Positions 25,756-34,319 of a DNA stretch of 64,000 bases are shown here, in pieces (the first letter of the stretch is position 1; every line of letters starts with the position of its first letter). The translations under genes and the position numbers were made by a program. The notes beneath the pieces were generated by a model. It worked only from the letters and a program-made list of their open reading frames with translations, had not been told where the DNA came from and made no database searches. The stretch is from Acidobacteriaceae bacterium (lineage in GTDB: Bacteria > Acidobacteriota > Terriglobia > Terriglobales > Acidobacteriaceae), in contig JASHOQ010000058.1 of assembly GCA_030041045.1 (NCBI GenBank), positions 34,957 to 98,956 of the forward strand. Reading direction: 5' to 3'.

Positions 25756-26691
25756 ATGAAGCAGACCCTCACGCGCCTCGTCCTCACGCTTCCCGTTGTC
25801 TGGCTCGTGGTTTCGCTGGTTTTTCTGCTCATCCATCTCGTGCCCGGCGATCCCATCCTGCAGATGCTGGGCGAAGGCGCTTCGCCGGCCGACATCAGCA
25901 CGCTCCGTCACCAGTACGGCCTCGATCAGCCCCTCGCGACGCAGTACATCCGCTACTGGGACGGCGTGCTGCTCGGAAACCTCGGAGAATCGATCCGTCT
26001 ACATGACTCTGTGACGCATCTCATCCTCCAGCGCTATCCTTTTACGCTCGCGCTTACGCTGGCCGCGCTGGTGCTAGCGCTGGCGCTGGCACTGCCTGCG
26101 GGGATTCTCGGCGCCGTGCGCCGCGGCCGTTTTGTCGACCAGTCCCTTTCCGTGGTTTCGCTCTTCGGCCTTTCGGTTCCCGGCATCGCGCTGGGTCCGG
26201 TGCTGATCCTGGTTTTTTCCATCGGCCTCGGCTGGACGCCGGTCTCCGGCGCCAACGCCGGCGGCTCCTCTTCCATCGGCTGGAGCTATCTCATTCTGCC
26301 CGCCGTCACCATGGGCGCTTCGCTCGCGGCGATTCTCACGCGCATGGTGCGCACGGCCATGCTCGAAGAGCTGGGCCAGGATTACATCCGCACCGCGCGC
26401 GCCAAGGGTCTTTCGGAAACCGCCGTCCTCTGGCGCCATGCATTGCCCAACGCGCTGGTGCCCATTGTCACCGTCATCGGCCTGCAATTCGGAGTGCTGC
26501 TGGCCGGCGCCATCGTTACCGAAGAAATCTTCAGCTGGCCGGGCCTCGGACGGCTGGTGGTGAACGCCATCTCCAACCGCGACTACGCCCTGGTGCAGGG
26601 CTGTCTGCTGGCGATCGGGCTGACCTATGTGCTGGTGAATTTTCTCACGGATGTGGTGTACCGGTTCATCAATCCGAGGATGCGGGTGTGA
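25756..26691 (+). CDS. DppB/OppB-type ABC transporter permease
   Basis: A 311-residue permease. Helix 1 and the motif H-L-V-P-G-D-P-I-L-Q-M-L-G are typical of peptide-transporter permease subunit 1, followed by R-H-Q-Y-G-L-D-Q-P-L-A-T-Q-Y near residue 57. The ATPase-contacting EAA loop reads D-Y-I-R-T-A-R-A-K-G-L-S near 208, and the C-terminus is the usual R-F-I-N-P-R. No ATPase or binding-protein gene is adjacent; the DppC-type subunit lies at 16512. The alternative GTG at 25741 adds five residues. Confidence 0.88.
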   Translation: MKQTLTRLVLTLPVVWLVVSLVFLLIHLVPGDPILQMLGEGASPADISTLRHQYGLDQPLATQYIRYWDGVLLGNLGESIRLHDSVTHLILQRYPFTLALTLAALVLALALALPAGILGAVRRGRFVDQSLSVVSLFGLSVPGIALGPVLILVFSIGLGWTPVSGANAGGSSSIGWSYLILPAVTMGASLAAILTRMVRTAMLEELGQDYIRTARAKGLSETAVLWRHALPNALVPIVTVIGLQFGVLLAGAIVTEEIFSWPGLGRLVVNAISNRDYALVQGCLLAIGLTYVLVNFLTDVVYRFINPRMRV

Positions 26692-26745
26692 GGCGACGCG
26701 GGCCGTTGACGATGCGAGCCATGCGGGCAAGAAGAGCGCGGCATC

Positions 26746-27321
26746 TCACCAGCTCCATGTGTATCCAATGCCGGTGGTGGTGTACCAGGGATCGGTGGGA
26801 ATTTTGTTGTAGCTCTCCTGAATCCAGATTCCGTTATGATCGTTGAAGTGGATCGCCGCTCCCAGCGCCTCGCCATCGTAAAACCGGTTCTCGATATGCG
26901 CGTTCCCCGTGAAGCTGGTCAATCCCGCTTGAATCCATGTGTAGCCGGTGACCGCCTTGGTGCGGGGCAGGCCGAAGTTCTTCATCACGCCCAACGCCTC
27001 TGTGTGCGAGCCGAAGTTGCTGTGGAAGAACCCGTGTGAGCCGGCGTTTTCGTAGGTGTAGCCAAAGGTGAGCTCGTCGCCGACGGGATCTTTTTTGAGG
27101 AAACCGAAAGTGTGGCCGATGCCGATGTTGAGATTGGCGCGAGGCAGGAGGCCGGGACGATCGAAATCGGAGCCTGGCATGACGAAGAAATCGGTGGAGG
27201 TGCCGGAAGCGGCGGGGGGTGCTTCGGTCGTCGCGGCTTGCTGTCCCATACCCGGGGCTGCGGAAAGCGTGAGTGCAGGGGATGCAAGCAGCGCTGAAAG
27301 CAAGACGGTTCCTGCGGTCAT
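26746..27321 (-). CDS. Exported beta-barrel-like outer-membrane protein, unknown function
   Basis: A 191-residue protein behind an excellent AAGGAGG site, with a signal peptide (V-L-L-S-A-L-L-A-S-P-A-L-T-L-S-A). The mature sequence alternates in the manner of membrane beta strands (N-L-N-I-G-I-G-H-T-F-G-F, E-L-T-F-G-Y-T-Y-E-N, A-V-T-G-Y-T-W-I-Q-A-G) and ends G-I-G-Y-T-W-S-W, the aromatic C-terminal residue expected of outer-membrane barrels. Several His residues (H-G-F-F-H, H-F-N-D-H-N-G) are notable. No family was recognised. Confidence 0.6.
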   Translation of the reverse strand: MTAGTVLLSALLASPALTLSAAPGMGQQAATTEAPPAASGTSTDFFVMPGSDFDRPGLLPRANLNIGIGHTFGFLKKDPVGDELTFGYTYENAGSHGFFHSNFGSHTEALGVMKNFGLPRTKAVTGYTWIQAGLTSFTGNAHIENRFYDGEALGAAIHFNDHNGIWIQESYNKIPTDPWYTTTGIGYTWSW

Positions 27322-27601
27322 TTTCGCCTCCTTGACGATGTGATTTGGATGTTGCGAATCGCCGCGCACCCTGTAAGGAGATCGCGGCCTTGCCAATGAT
27401 TGAATCCCCGCAACGATGAATGCCCCATAACGGTTTCGTAATGAGTTCGTAAGTGCGTTTGGAGCTTCCCGGAATCCGGGAATCGCAGCGCCGCAGCCGA
27501 AACCAAGGGACGGCGGCGCCCTGTTCTCTATATTGGTTATTTGTGTGTTGAGGCCAGGGCACCTGACTCTCTGCAGCGATAAGGGAAAAGGAGGCCACAT
27601 C

Positions 27602-28435
27602 GTGAGGAAGGCTCTGCTCACAGCAGGCTTGATGGTGACTTTACCCACGGCGCATGGACAAGGTGCACGGCCTTTGGTAGGGAAAGACATTGCAGTGCCT
27701 TCAGCGCGATTCCCAGCAGAGTGGTATCCCAAGCAGAACGGAATGAGCACCTCGGCTCCGATCGCGGGCGCTCCCTACAGCGCAACCATGACCATGACTA
27801 CAGAGTTGCTGGACAGCGAGGGCAAATCTGTCGGCAAGTACGCCTTCAGGACACTGCAGTGGAGAGACAGCGCCGGGCGGATGCGGGACGAGGAATTGTT
27901 CTCAGAGATGCCCAACACTGTTGCAACCCCGAATGAGATCACGGCGGTTGACACCGTTCAACATTGCCAATTCACCTGGAATGCACCCGTAACCCGAGAG
28001 CAGGATCGTGTAGCGGTCGTGAACTGCCGTTCACTGGAAGAGGGCCGCTCGGACGACAGCCTCCCAAGACATATAACAGACTCAGAGCCGGAGACAACAA
28101 GCGAGCAGCTGGGACCCATGGTTCGTACCACGACGACAACGCCGCTCGGCAAACGCACGATGGAAGGCCTGGAGGTCGTGGGCATGCGGACCGTCACCAG
28201 CGACGTCGACGCTGAAGGAAGGCTGCAGGACACGAAAGAGGGGGAGATTTGGTGGTCGCCTGCGCTATACGAAAGCCTCTTAATGACGGTCAAGACCCGC
28301 CAAAACATTATTACGTTTGAGTTGTCAGGGATCAGGAGGGAGGAACCCGATGCGGGGCTCTTCTACCCGCCGAAGGGCTACCAGATTCGCAAAGAGGCAG
28401 AGGTGCCCCCGCTTCCGGTTCCTCCGCAACCGTAG
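27602..28435 (+). CDS. Exported protein of unknown function (277 aa)
   Basis: Starts at GTG 27602 with AAGGAGG eight bases upstream and a short signal peptide (V-R-K-A-L-L-T-A-G-L-M-V-T-L-P-T-A-H-G). The mature domain has Y-S-A-T-M-T-M-T-T-E-L-L-D-S-E-G near residue 60, a Cys pair region (Q-H-C-Q-F-T-W, V-V-N-C-R-S), a run of Thr (M-V-R-T-T-T-T-T-P-L-G-K-R) and I-W-W-S-P-A-L near 220, then a Pro-rich end. Proteins of this pattern are common among acidobacterial secreted proteins but have no assigned role. The gene is divergent from the beta-barrel gene. Confidence 0.6.
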   Translation: MRKALLTAGLMVTLPTAHGQGARPLVGKDIAVPSARFPAEWYPKQNGMSTSAPIAGAPYSATMTMTTELLDSEGKSVGKYAFRTLQWRDSAGRMRDEELFSEMPNTVATPNEITAVDTVQHCQFTWNAPVTREQDRVAVVNCRSLEEGRSDDSLPRHITDSEPETTSEQLGPMVRTTTTTPLGKRTMEGLEVVGMRTVTSDVDAEGRLQDTKEGEIWWSPALYESLLMTVKTRQNIITFELSGIRREEPDAGLFYPPKGYQIRKEAEVPPLPVPPQP

Positions 28436-28592
28436 CCCTTCGCAGGGATCGCTGGGCAAACGCAGAACCAAGGGAACTCTTTTCCTGAGGGTGCGGACAA
28501 GCGGAAGACTTCACGCATGATCCTGTCTGTGGATTCGAATTGATCCGCTCCTGGCGCGCCCGTTTACGTGCCGGCCCATTACACTTGAAGTC

Positions 28593-29351
28593 ATGGTGCA
28601 CATTTTCCGGCCGATTCCCGTGGAGCGGCTCAAGCTGCTGGTGTTCGATCTCGACGGCACGCTGATCGACTCCGCGCAGGATTTGTGCAACAGCGTGAAT
28701 GAGACGCTGAAGGCCTTCGCTTACGAGCCGCTGCCCGATCCGGCGATTGCCAGCTTTGTGGGCAACGGCGCGCCCATGCTGGTGCGGCGGTCGCTCGCCG
28801 TGGCGAGCAACCACAGGCCCGAAGACGTGGACGAAGAGCTGTTCGCGAACGCCTACCAGTTTTTCCTCAAGTATTACCGCGAGCACAAGCTGGATTTTAC
28901 TTACGCGTACGAGGGGGTTCTGGAGGCGCTGAAGGCGCTGAAGACGCTGCATGAGGCGCCGAGCGGGCGGACGCTGGCCATGGCGGTGCTGACCAACAAG
29001 CCGGTGCGGCCGGCGCGGGGCATCTGCGAGGGGCTCGGCCTGGCGAGCTATTTTCGCGAGATTTATGGCGGCGACAGCTTTGCGGCGAAGAAGCCCGATC
29101 CGACGGGGCTGCGCAAACTGATGGAAGAAACGGGCGCGCAGCCGGAGGAGACGGCGATGATCGGCGACAGCCAGGTGGACGTGCTGACGGCGCGGAACGC
29201 GGGGGCGTGGGCGGTGGGGTGCGCTTTCGGTTTCGGGCCGCAGACCCTCGAGACACAGATTTTTGGGGAAACGCCGCCGGACGTGCTGGTGGATACGGCC
29301 GCGGACTGGACGGAGGCGCTGACGCCGGCGCGCATGGGGCTCAAAGCCTGA
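28593..29351 (+). CDS. gph: Phosphoglycolate phosphatase-like HAD hydrolase
   Basis: A 252-residue HAD-IA protein. Motif I is F-D-L-D-G-T-L-I-D-S-A at about residue 19, motif II V-L-T-N-K-P near 132, motif III K-K-P-D-P-T near 167 and motif IV M-I-G-D-S-Q-V-D near 188. Order, cap size and the G-N-G-A-P-M-L-V-R cap motif match Gph, which removes phosphate from 2-phosphoglycolate formed in DNA repair or photorespiration-like metabolism. Substrate identity is by family only. Confidence 0.8.
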   Translation: MVHIFRPIPVERLKLLVFDLDGTLIDSAQDLCNSVNETLKAFAYEPLPDPAIASFVGNGAPMLVRRSLAVASNHRPEDVDEELFANAYQFFLKYYREHKLDFTYAYEGVLEALKALKTLHEAPSGRTLAMAVLTNKPVRPARGICEGLGLASYFREIYGGDSFAAKKPDPTGLRKLMEETGAQPEETAMIGDSQVDVLTARNAGAWAVGCAFGFGPQTLETQIFGETPPDVLVDTAADWTEALTPARMGLKA

Positions 29352-29451
29352 TGGGGGGTCAAAGGGACTTGGGGACTTGAGCGGAGACGGAACCGGCCGC
29401 CGGGCTGGTGCGTATAGTAGTCGTAGGTCATGGGAGCGAGGTTTTTTGCCT

Positions 29452-30000
29452 ATGCGCCGGAGATTCCTTAGCTTGTGTGTTTTCGGGGCCGTCCTTGCGG
29501 CCGCCGCCGCGCCTGCCCGCGCCGATGAGGACGCGGTCGAGTTCTTCCACAATATCGAGGTGACGCAGGATACGCCGGTTGGCGATGCCGTCTGCTTTTT
29601 CTGTAATGTGCAGATCAACGGCAAAGCGAATGGCGACGTAGTGGTCTTCTTTGGCAATGTGCATCTGAACGGCGAGGTGCGCGGCGACGTGGTGAAGTTC
29701 TTTGGCAGCGTGACCGCGGCCGATCATTCGACAGTCGGCGGCGACCTGGTGAGCTTTTTCGGCAACGTGCGGCTGGGAGAAGACGTGCAGGTGGGGCAGG
29801 ACCTGACCTGCTTTTTCGGCGACATCCGTGCGGCGCAATCGGCAACGGTGCATGGGGATCGCGTGGACATTCCGGGGATGGTGCTCTACCTGCCGGTGCT
29901 GGTGATTGCGTTTGTCATCTGGCTGATTGTGTACGAACTGCGCTCGCGCCGGGAGCGGATGATGATGCAGTATCCGTATCCTCCGCCGCCGGCGCGGTGA
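29452..30000 (+). CDS. Exported repeat protein with polymer-forming (bactofilin-like) beta repeats and C-terminal anchor
   Basis: A 182-residue protein with a signal peptide (R-R-F-L-S-L-C-V-F-G-A-V-L-A-A-A-A-A-P-A-R-A). Residues 30-140 consist of short repeats G-D-V-V-x-F-F-G-N-V-x-L/T-x-G-x-V (for example D-V-V-V-F-F-G-N-V-H-L-N-G-E-V and L-V-S-F-F-G-N-V-R-L-G-E-D-V), which predict a right-handed beta-helix like bactofilins. A single hydrophobic helix (V-L-Y-L-P-V-L-V-I-A-F-V-I-W-L-I-V-Y) and a basic/Pro tail anchor it. Such proteins probably form an envelope scaffold. The start was taken where the signal peptide begins. Confidence 0.65.
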   Translation: MRRRFLSLCVFGAVLAAAAAPARADEDAVEFFHNIEVTQDTPVGDAVCFFCNVQINGKANGDVVVFFGNVHLNGEVRGDVVKFFGSVTAADHSTVGGDLVSFFGNVRLGEDVQVGQDLTCFFGDIRAAQSATVHGDRVDIPGMVLYLPVLVIAFVIWLIVYELRSRRERMMMQYPYPPPPAR

Positions 30001-30039
30001 ATCCGCGTGAAAGGTGCTGCCCGTCCCGAACGATCTGTT

Positions 30040-30365
30040 CCCACCCCGAGCCAAATCTTCCGGGCCTGAGGGCGAAGGATTGAGGCCGGCGATTCAGCGG
30101 TTCGAAGGCCGCTGCTCCCTTCCAGGGGCTGAAGCCCCCGGCGATTCTAACTCTAACGTCGATTCCGGCCCGGCTCAAGTCACCCCGACAAGCCGTGCCC
30201 TTGTTACAAGGCCAAAAGCCTCTCCGGGCCTGAAGGCGCGATTTCAGCGGGCGTTGATTCACCTGTTTCAGCGGCCTGAAGGCCGCTGCTCCCTCCCGGG
30301 GGCTGAAGCCCCCGGCAATTGTTGCCGGCTGCTTCAGCGCGGCTGAAGCCGCGCCCTGATACAAG
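30040..30365. repeat. Family-A repeat cluster (contains the empty site)
   Basis: Modules GGGGCTGAAGCCCC, GGCCTGAAGGCCGCTGC, CCGGCCCGGCTCAAG and TTGTTACAAGGCC. The stretch 30120-30215 parallels 22080-22200 but lacks the hairpin found there (single ACCCC at 30182-30186). Confidence 0.75.
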
Positions 30366-30406
30366 ATCTCCACGGCGGAAAGCTCAAACGATTCTTGGGC
30401 GCGCTT

Positions 30407-30487
30407 GTTCAAAATATTTTCGAACCTGTTCAGTTTTCTCTTGACTTCACAAAAGACCGGGTCTATCTTTGAGTTGAACGTGTTCAA
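30407..30487 (+). promoter_or_regulatory. Promoter with flanking palindromic operators for the TetR operon
   Basis: A -35 box TTGACT (30441-30446) and -10 box TATCTT (30464-30469) are separated by 17 bases. A perfect 14-base palindrome TTGAAC-GT-GTTCAA lies at 30474-30487, over the expected start of transcription, and a related GAAC-CT-GTTC lies at 30422-30431 just upstream of -35. An additional GTTC...GAAC inverted repeat spans 30407-30425. The two GAACNNGTTC sites are 54 bases apart. This fits repression by the TetR-type protein encoded two genes downstream. Confidence 0.65.
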
Positions 30488-30510
30488 AAATGATGTTCGA
30501 GGAGGGGATC

Positions 30511-30867
30511 ATGTACGTAGTCGGTTGCTATCTCAGCTATCTGGCGATCAGCATTGCGGTAACCGTGTGGGTGGCGCGGACGCTGCACCGGAGCGGCCGG
30601 GTCTTCCTGCTGGATGCATTTCACGGAAATGCCGCACTTGCCGACTCGGTAAATCAATTACTGGTCGTGGGCTTCTACCTGATCAATGTGGGCTATATCG
30701 CCCTGGCGCTGAAGACAGCCGATGCGCTGGCCAGCCTGCGGCAGGTGATCGAGCTGGAGAGCGGGAAGATCGGGTTGGTGCTGCTGATTCTGGGCGGAAT
30801 GCACTTTTTCAATATGTTTGTGCTGACCAGAATGCGGCGGCGGTCGGCGCCGAGGGTTGAGGCATAG
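30511..30867 (+). CDS. Three-helix integral membrane protein, TetR-linked
   Basis: A 118-residue membrane protein. The ATG at 30511 is preceded by GGAGGGG with good spacing and is preferred to 30490. Hydrophobic segments are at about 5-25, 55-75 and 90-108 (V-L-L-I-L-G-G-M-H-F-F-N-M-F-V-L). It ends four bases before the TetR-type gene, so the two form an operon under the operator-bearing promoter. This makes it the probable main target of the regulator. The family was not recognised and no transport motif is evident. Confidence 0.65.
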   Translation: MYVVGCYLSYLAISIAVTVWVARTLHRSGRVFLLDAFHGNAALADSVNQLLVVGFYLINVGYIALALKTADALASLRQVIELESGKIGLVLLILGGMHFFNMFVLTRMRRRSAPRVEA

Positions 30868-30871
30868 GAAC

Positions 30872-31549
30872 ATGGCACGAAGGGCAATACCGAAATCGGA
30901 AGAGACGCGCGGGCGCATTCTGGCCGCGGCGCTCAAGGTGTTTCGCGAGCGCGGGTTCGACGCGGCGACGATGCGCGAGATTGCCGCCGAGGCGGGCGTG
31001 GCCGTGGGCGCGGCGTACTATTACTTCGACGCGAAGGACGCGCTGGTGATGGCCTTTTACGAGCAGGCGCAGGAGGAGATGGCGCCGGCGCTCGAAGAGA
31101 TTCTTGCCGCGAGCAAAACGCTGGAACAGCGGATGCGCGGGATTATCGGGCAGAAGCTCGCGTATTTTGCGCCCAACCGCGCGCTGGTGAGCGCGCTCAC
31201 GGCGCACATCGATCCCGCGCATCCGCTCTCGCCGTTCAGCCGGGCGACGGCGCCGATCCGCGACCGCGACCTTGGGTTCTTCGAGCGTGCGGTTGTCGAA
31301 TCAAAGTTGCGCTTGCCGGCGGCGATTCTGCCCTATCTGCCGCGGCTTTTGTGGCTTTACCAGATGGGACTGGTGCTCTTCTGGGTCTATGACCGGTCGC
31401 CGAAGCAGGAGCGCACGGAGATGCTGTTCGACAAAACGCTGAAGATGATGCTGATCGCAATCAGACTGGCGGAGCTTCCACCGCTGCGGCCGCTCTTCAA
31501 GCCGGCGGGCGAGCTGCTCAAGGCGATCTACGGGGGAGCGACGTGCTAG
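30872..31549 (+). CDS. TetR/AcrR-family transcriptional regulator
   Basis: A 225-residue protein. Residues about 8-55 form the TetR helix-turn-helix: R-G-R-I-L-A-A-A-L-K-V-F-R-E-R-G-F, T-M-R-E-I-A-A-E-A-G-V-A-V-G-A-A-Y-Y-Y-F-D-A-K-D-A-L. The remaining helices form the ligand-binding and dimer domain; the ligand is unknown. The promoter upstream carries two GAACNNGTTC palindromes, so autorepression is likely. Confidence 0.9.
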   Translation: MARRAIPKSEETRGRILAAALKVFRERGFDAATMREIAAEAGVAVGAAYYYFDAKDALVMAFYEQAQEEMAPALEEILAASKTLEQRMRGIIGQKLAYFAPNRALVSALTAHIDPAHPLSPFSRATAPIRDRDLGFFERAVVESKLRLPAAILPYLPRLLWLYQMGLVLFWVYDRSPKQERTEMLFDKTLKMMLIAIRLAELPPLRPLFKPAGELLKAIYGGATC

Positions 31550-31587
31550 AGCTAGTTGTCTCTATGATCTGGCGCGTCAGGGCATTT

Positions 31588-31666
31588 TCCTCAGGGGCTA
31601 AAGCCCCAGTGTTTGTGCGGCTATTACGGCACGACTGAAGTCGTGCCCTTTCACAGAACCACCCAG
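31588..31666. repeat. Family-A repeat copy
   Basis: GGGGCTAAAGCCCC and GGCACGACTGAAGTCGTGCC palindromes in the 139-base gap between the TetR gene and the epimerase gene. Confidence 0.6.
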
Positions 31667-31688
31667 GCTACCGGGTAAAGGAGGGGAG

Positions 31689-32684
31689 ATGGAGGCGCGG
31701 CGGTTGCGCATCGTGATTCCCGGCGGCAGCGGGCTGGTGGGCACGCTGCTGGCGCGGCACTTCCAGGAGCGGGGACATTTTGTCACCGTGCTGACGCGCT
31801 CGCCGTACGCGGCGCCGTGGCAGACGGTGCACTGGGACGGCGAAACAGCGGGCGAGTGGGTGGAGACGCTCGAGGGCGCGGATGTGTGCATCAACCTGGC
31901 CGGACGCAGCGTGAACTGCCGATACAATGCGCGCAACCGGCAAGAGATTTACGGCTCGCGCGTGCGCTCGACTCGGCTGGTGGGAAGAGCGATGGCCGCG
32001 CTCGAAAACCCGCCGCGGCTGTGGATGAACGCGTCGACGGCGACGATTTACCGGGACGCAACGCCGGGGACGGAATTCGACCGCGGCATGGACGAGGCGA
32101 GCGGCGAGATGGGCGGCTATGAGACGGTGGCCGGCGGCCGTCGAGCGCCGGAGACGTGGAATTTTTCCGTGCAGGTGGCGCGCGACTGGGAGGGTGCGCT
32201 GTTTGGCGTGGAGACGCCGCGGACGCGGAAGATTGCGCTGCGCACGTCGATCGTGTTCAGCCCCGCGCCGGGCAGCGCCTTCGCGATTCTGTCGCGGCTG
32301 GCGCGCGTGGGCCTGGGCGGGACGCAGGGCAACGGGCGGCAGTATGTTTCGTGGATCCACGAGGAGGATTTTGCGCGCGCGGTCGAGTTTCTGATCGGCC
32401 ACGAAGAGATCGAGGGGCCGGTGAACATGGCCACGCCCCATCCCTTGCCCAATCGCGAGTTCATGGCTGCGCTGCGCGAAGCCTGGGACATGCCGAACGG
32501 AATTTGGGCGCCGGCGCCAGTGATCGAATTGGCTTCGTTTCTGATGCGCACCGAATCCGAGCTGGTGCTCAAGAGCCGGCGCGCGGTGCCGGGAAAGCTG
32601 CTGGACGCTGGATTCGAATTCCAGTTTCCGAAGTGGGCCGCTGCGGCGGAGGATCTGGTGAGGCGGTGGAAGGAGAGGCAGTGA
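31689..32684 (+). CDS. YfcH-type (TIGR01777) SDR epimerase-like protein
   Basis: A 331-residue protein with an N-terminal Rossmann fold (R-I-V-I-P-G-G-S-G-L-V-G-T-L-L-A), the family's C-I-N-L-A-G-R-S-V and W-M-N-A-S-T-A-T-I-Y, then I-A-L-R-T-S-I-V-F, W-I-H-E-E-D-F-A-R-A, and a C-terminal DUF1731-like part (P-N-R-E-F-M-A-A-L-R-E-A-W). It is an NAD(P)-binding protein whose substrate in the family is not known. Its stop codon TGA lies within the first unit of a heptanucleotide array. Confidence 0.85.
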   Translation: MEARRLRIVIPGGSGLVGTLLARHFQERGHFVTVLTRSPYAAPWQTVHWDGETAGEWVETLEGADVCINLAGRSVNCRYNARNRQEIYGSRVRSTRLVGRAMAALENPPRLWMNASTATIYRDATPGTEFDRGMDEASGEMGGYETVAGGRRAPETWNFSVQVARDWEGALFGVETPRTRKIALRTSIVFSPAPGSAFAILSRLARVGLGGTQGNGRQYVSWIHEEDFARAVEFLIGHEEIEGPVNMATPHPLPNREFMAALREAWDMPNGIWAPAPVIELASFLMRTESELVLKSRRAVPGKLLDAGFEFQFPKWAAAAEDLVRRWKERQ

Positions 32685-32790
32685 ACAGTGGTCAGTGGTC
32701 AGTGAACAGTGGACAGTGGACAGTGGTCAGTGGGCAGTGGACAGTGGACAGTGAACAGTGGACAGTGGTCAGTGGACAGTGGTCAGTGAA
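32679..32790. repeat. Heptanucleotide array, 16 units of CAGTGRN
   Basis: Sixteen uninterrupted 7-base units (CAGTGAA, CAGTGGT, CAGTGGA, CAGTGGG) starting inside the last codons of the YfcH-like gene and ending 37 bases before the next gene's start. Variation is limited to the last two positions of the unit. Confidence 0.9.
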
Positions 32791-32827
32791 CGGCGGGCGG
32801 CGATCAGTGAATTTGGGGAAAGAGTAG

Positions 32828-33841
32828 ATGGACTCCCGGAGGAACATTTGGGGCAAGGGGATGCCATGGTGGCTGAGCGTGCTCGCCGGCGCACTGCTTG
32901 GCTGTTTGTATCGCGTGGTGTTCAGCGGGTGGGGCAACAGCGGCTGGGCCAGCGGCTGGCCTTTATTGACCATGACGCTGGGATTTCTCACCCTTGTGCC
33001 TCTCGCCATGGGCTATCTGACAGTCGATCAGTATCTCAGCAGAACTTCTGCAAAGGCGCGCTGGTTTCAATGGTTGTTTCTGCCCTGGCTCTCTGTGCTC
33101 ATTACCATGGCGGTCTCGATTGCGATGGCGTGGGAGGGTGCAATCTGCGTCGTTTTTGCCGCGCCCATCATGCTGATCTTTGCCATGTTCGGGGGCCTGC
33201 TCGCCTGGGGTCTCAAGGGACGGCGTCTCCGCTCCGTGCCCGGACAGTTCGGCGCCTACGCGATTCCCCTGCTGGTGATTTTGGTGGAATCGCAGATTGC
33301 GGCTCCGATCCAGATCCGCGTTGTCGAGACGGACATCCTGATCCACGCGCCGGCCGAGACGGTTTGGGGCAACATCCGCAGCGTGCGCGCTATCGAGGCT
33401 TCCGAGCTGCCCGATTCCTGGGTGACGCGCATCGGCTTTCCGAAACCGGTGGAGGCTACGCTTTCGCATGATGGCGTCGGAGGCGTTCGCCAGGCGGGGT
33501 TTACGGGCGGGCTCGTCTTCACGGAAACGATCAACCGATGGGAGCCGGATTCCGATCTGAAGTTTTCCATTCACGCCAACACCGGTTCCATTCCGCCGAC
33601 AACTCTAGACGAACACGTGACCGTGGGCGGGGCGTTCTTCGATGTACTCGACGGAGAATACCGCCTGGAGCCGCGTCCTGACGGCGTCCTTCTCCATCTT
33701 GTCAGCCACGAGCGGCTCTCCACGCACCTCAATCCATACGCCGGCGTGTGGACCGATGCAGTGATGCGCTCGATTCAGAGCCAGATACTCGAGGTGATTC
33801 GCCGCCGGTGCGAAGCAGAGCAGACGATCGCGGAACATTGA
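32828..33841 (+). CDS. Membrane-anchored SRPBCC (polyketide cyclase-like) protein
   Basis: A 337-residue protein. The N-terminal 160 residues hold four to five membrane helices (W-L-S-V-L-A-G-A-L-L-G-C-L, L-L-T-M-T-L-G-F-L-T-L-V-P-L-A-M, I-M-L-I-F-A-M-F-G-G-L-L-A-W). The C-terminal half looks like an SRPBCC/START-like ligand-binding domain: V-V-E-T-D-I-L-I-H-A-P-A-E-T-V-W-G-N-I near 170-188, then G-V-R-Q-A-G-F-T-G-G and a closing long helix (V-W-T-D-A-V-M-R-S-I-Q-S-Q-I-L-E-V-I). A role in lipid or hydrophobic-ligand binding is inference. Confidence 0.7.
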   Translation: MDSRRNIWGKGMPWWLSVLAGALLGCLYRVVFSGWGNSGWASGWPLLTMTLGFLTLVPLAMGYLTVDQYLSRTSAKARWFQWLFLPWLSVLITMAVSIAMAWEGAICVVFAAPIMLIFAMFGGLLAWGLKGRRLRSVPGQFGAYAIPLLVILVESQIAAPIQIRVVETDILIHAPAETVWGNIRSVRAIEASELPDSWVTRIGFPKPVEATLSHDGVGGVRQAGFTGGLVFTETINRWEPDSDLKFSIHANTGSIPPTTLDEHVTVGGAFFDVLDGEYRLEPRPDGVLLHLVSHERLSTHLNPYAGVWTDAVMRSIQSQILEVIRRRCEAEQTIAEH

Positions 33842-33851
33842 GGAGCCTGCG

Positions 33852-34319
33852 CTACTTGGGCGTGATATCGGTGACGGGGAGATCCCAGTGGGCGAGGAGG
33901 ATCTCGAAGCGGCGCTGTTCTTCGCGCTTGTAGGTTTCCTGGTCGGGCCAGAGCTCCTTAATGAAGGCGTCTTCGTCGGGATTGGCGGTGGTGGCGACGG
34001 TCGAGTCCTTGAAGACAATGGTGACGCGGTAATCCCAGCGGCCGTCCTCCGTGGTGTGATAGGCGGGCGACTCGACCTTCAGCGACACAATGCGGCCGGT
34101 GGATTGGATTTTTTTGAGCAGCGGCCAGTGGTTTTTGAGGAAGAGCGCGAGGAACTCCTGCTGATGGCCCCACTGGCACTTGTAGTAGTACTCGATGGTG
34201 TAGGGCTGGCCGGCTGCGGTTTGCGGGGGCGCACCCTGGGCCCAAAGCGAAGTTTGGAGCGGTGTACTGAGCGGGGTTGCGAAGAGCAGAAAGGCGACGG
34301 CGAATAGGAATCTGCGCAT
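33852..34319 (-). CDS. Exported protein of unknown function (155 aa)
   Basis: A signal peptide (M-R-R-F-L-F-A-V-A-F-L-L-F-A-T-P) followed by a compact domain: Y-T-I-E-Y-Y-Y-K-C-Q-W-G-H-Q-Q-E-F-L-A-L-F-L-K-N-H, then V-S-L-K-V-E-S-P and R-V-T-I-V-F-K-D. The strand-helix-strand spacing is compatible with a dimeric alpha+beta barrel-like fold, but no family can be named. It is convergent with the SRPBCC gene, with 10 bases between stops. Confidence 0.6.
   Translation of the reverse strand: MRRFLFAVAFLLFATPLSTPLQTSLWAQGAPPQTAAGQPYTIEYYYKCQWGHQQEFLALFLKNHWPLLKKIQSTGRIVSLKVESPAYHTTEDGRWDYRVTIVFKDSTVATTANPDEDAFIKELWPDQETYKREEQRRFEILLAHWDLPVTDITPK

Noticed and set aside
28332..29657. 441-codon minus-strand frame opposite the gph-like gene
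   Set aside because: Shadow of the phosphatase gene; composition is Arg/Pro/His-rich and no start signal or domain is seen.
32679..32790. CRISPR-like appearance of the repeat arrays
   Set aside because: The units are 7 bases, contiguous and without spacers, and no cas genes are present.
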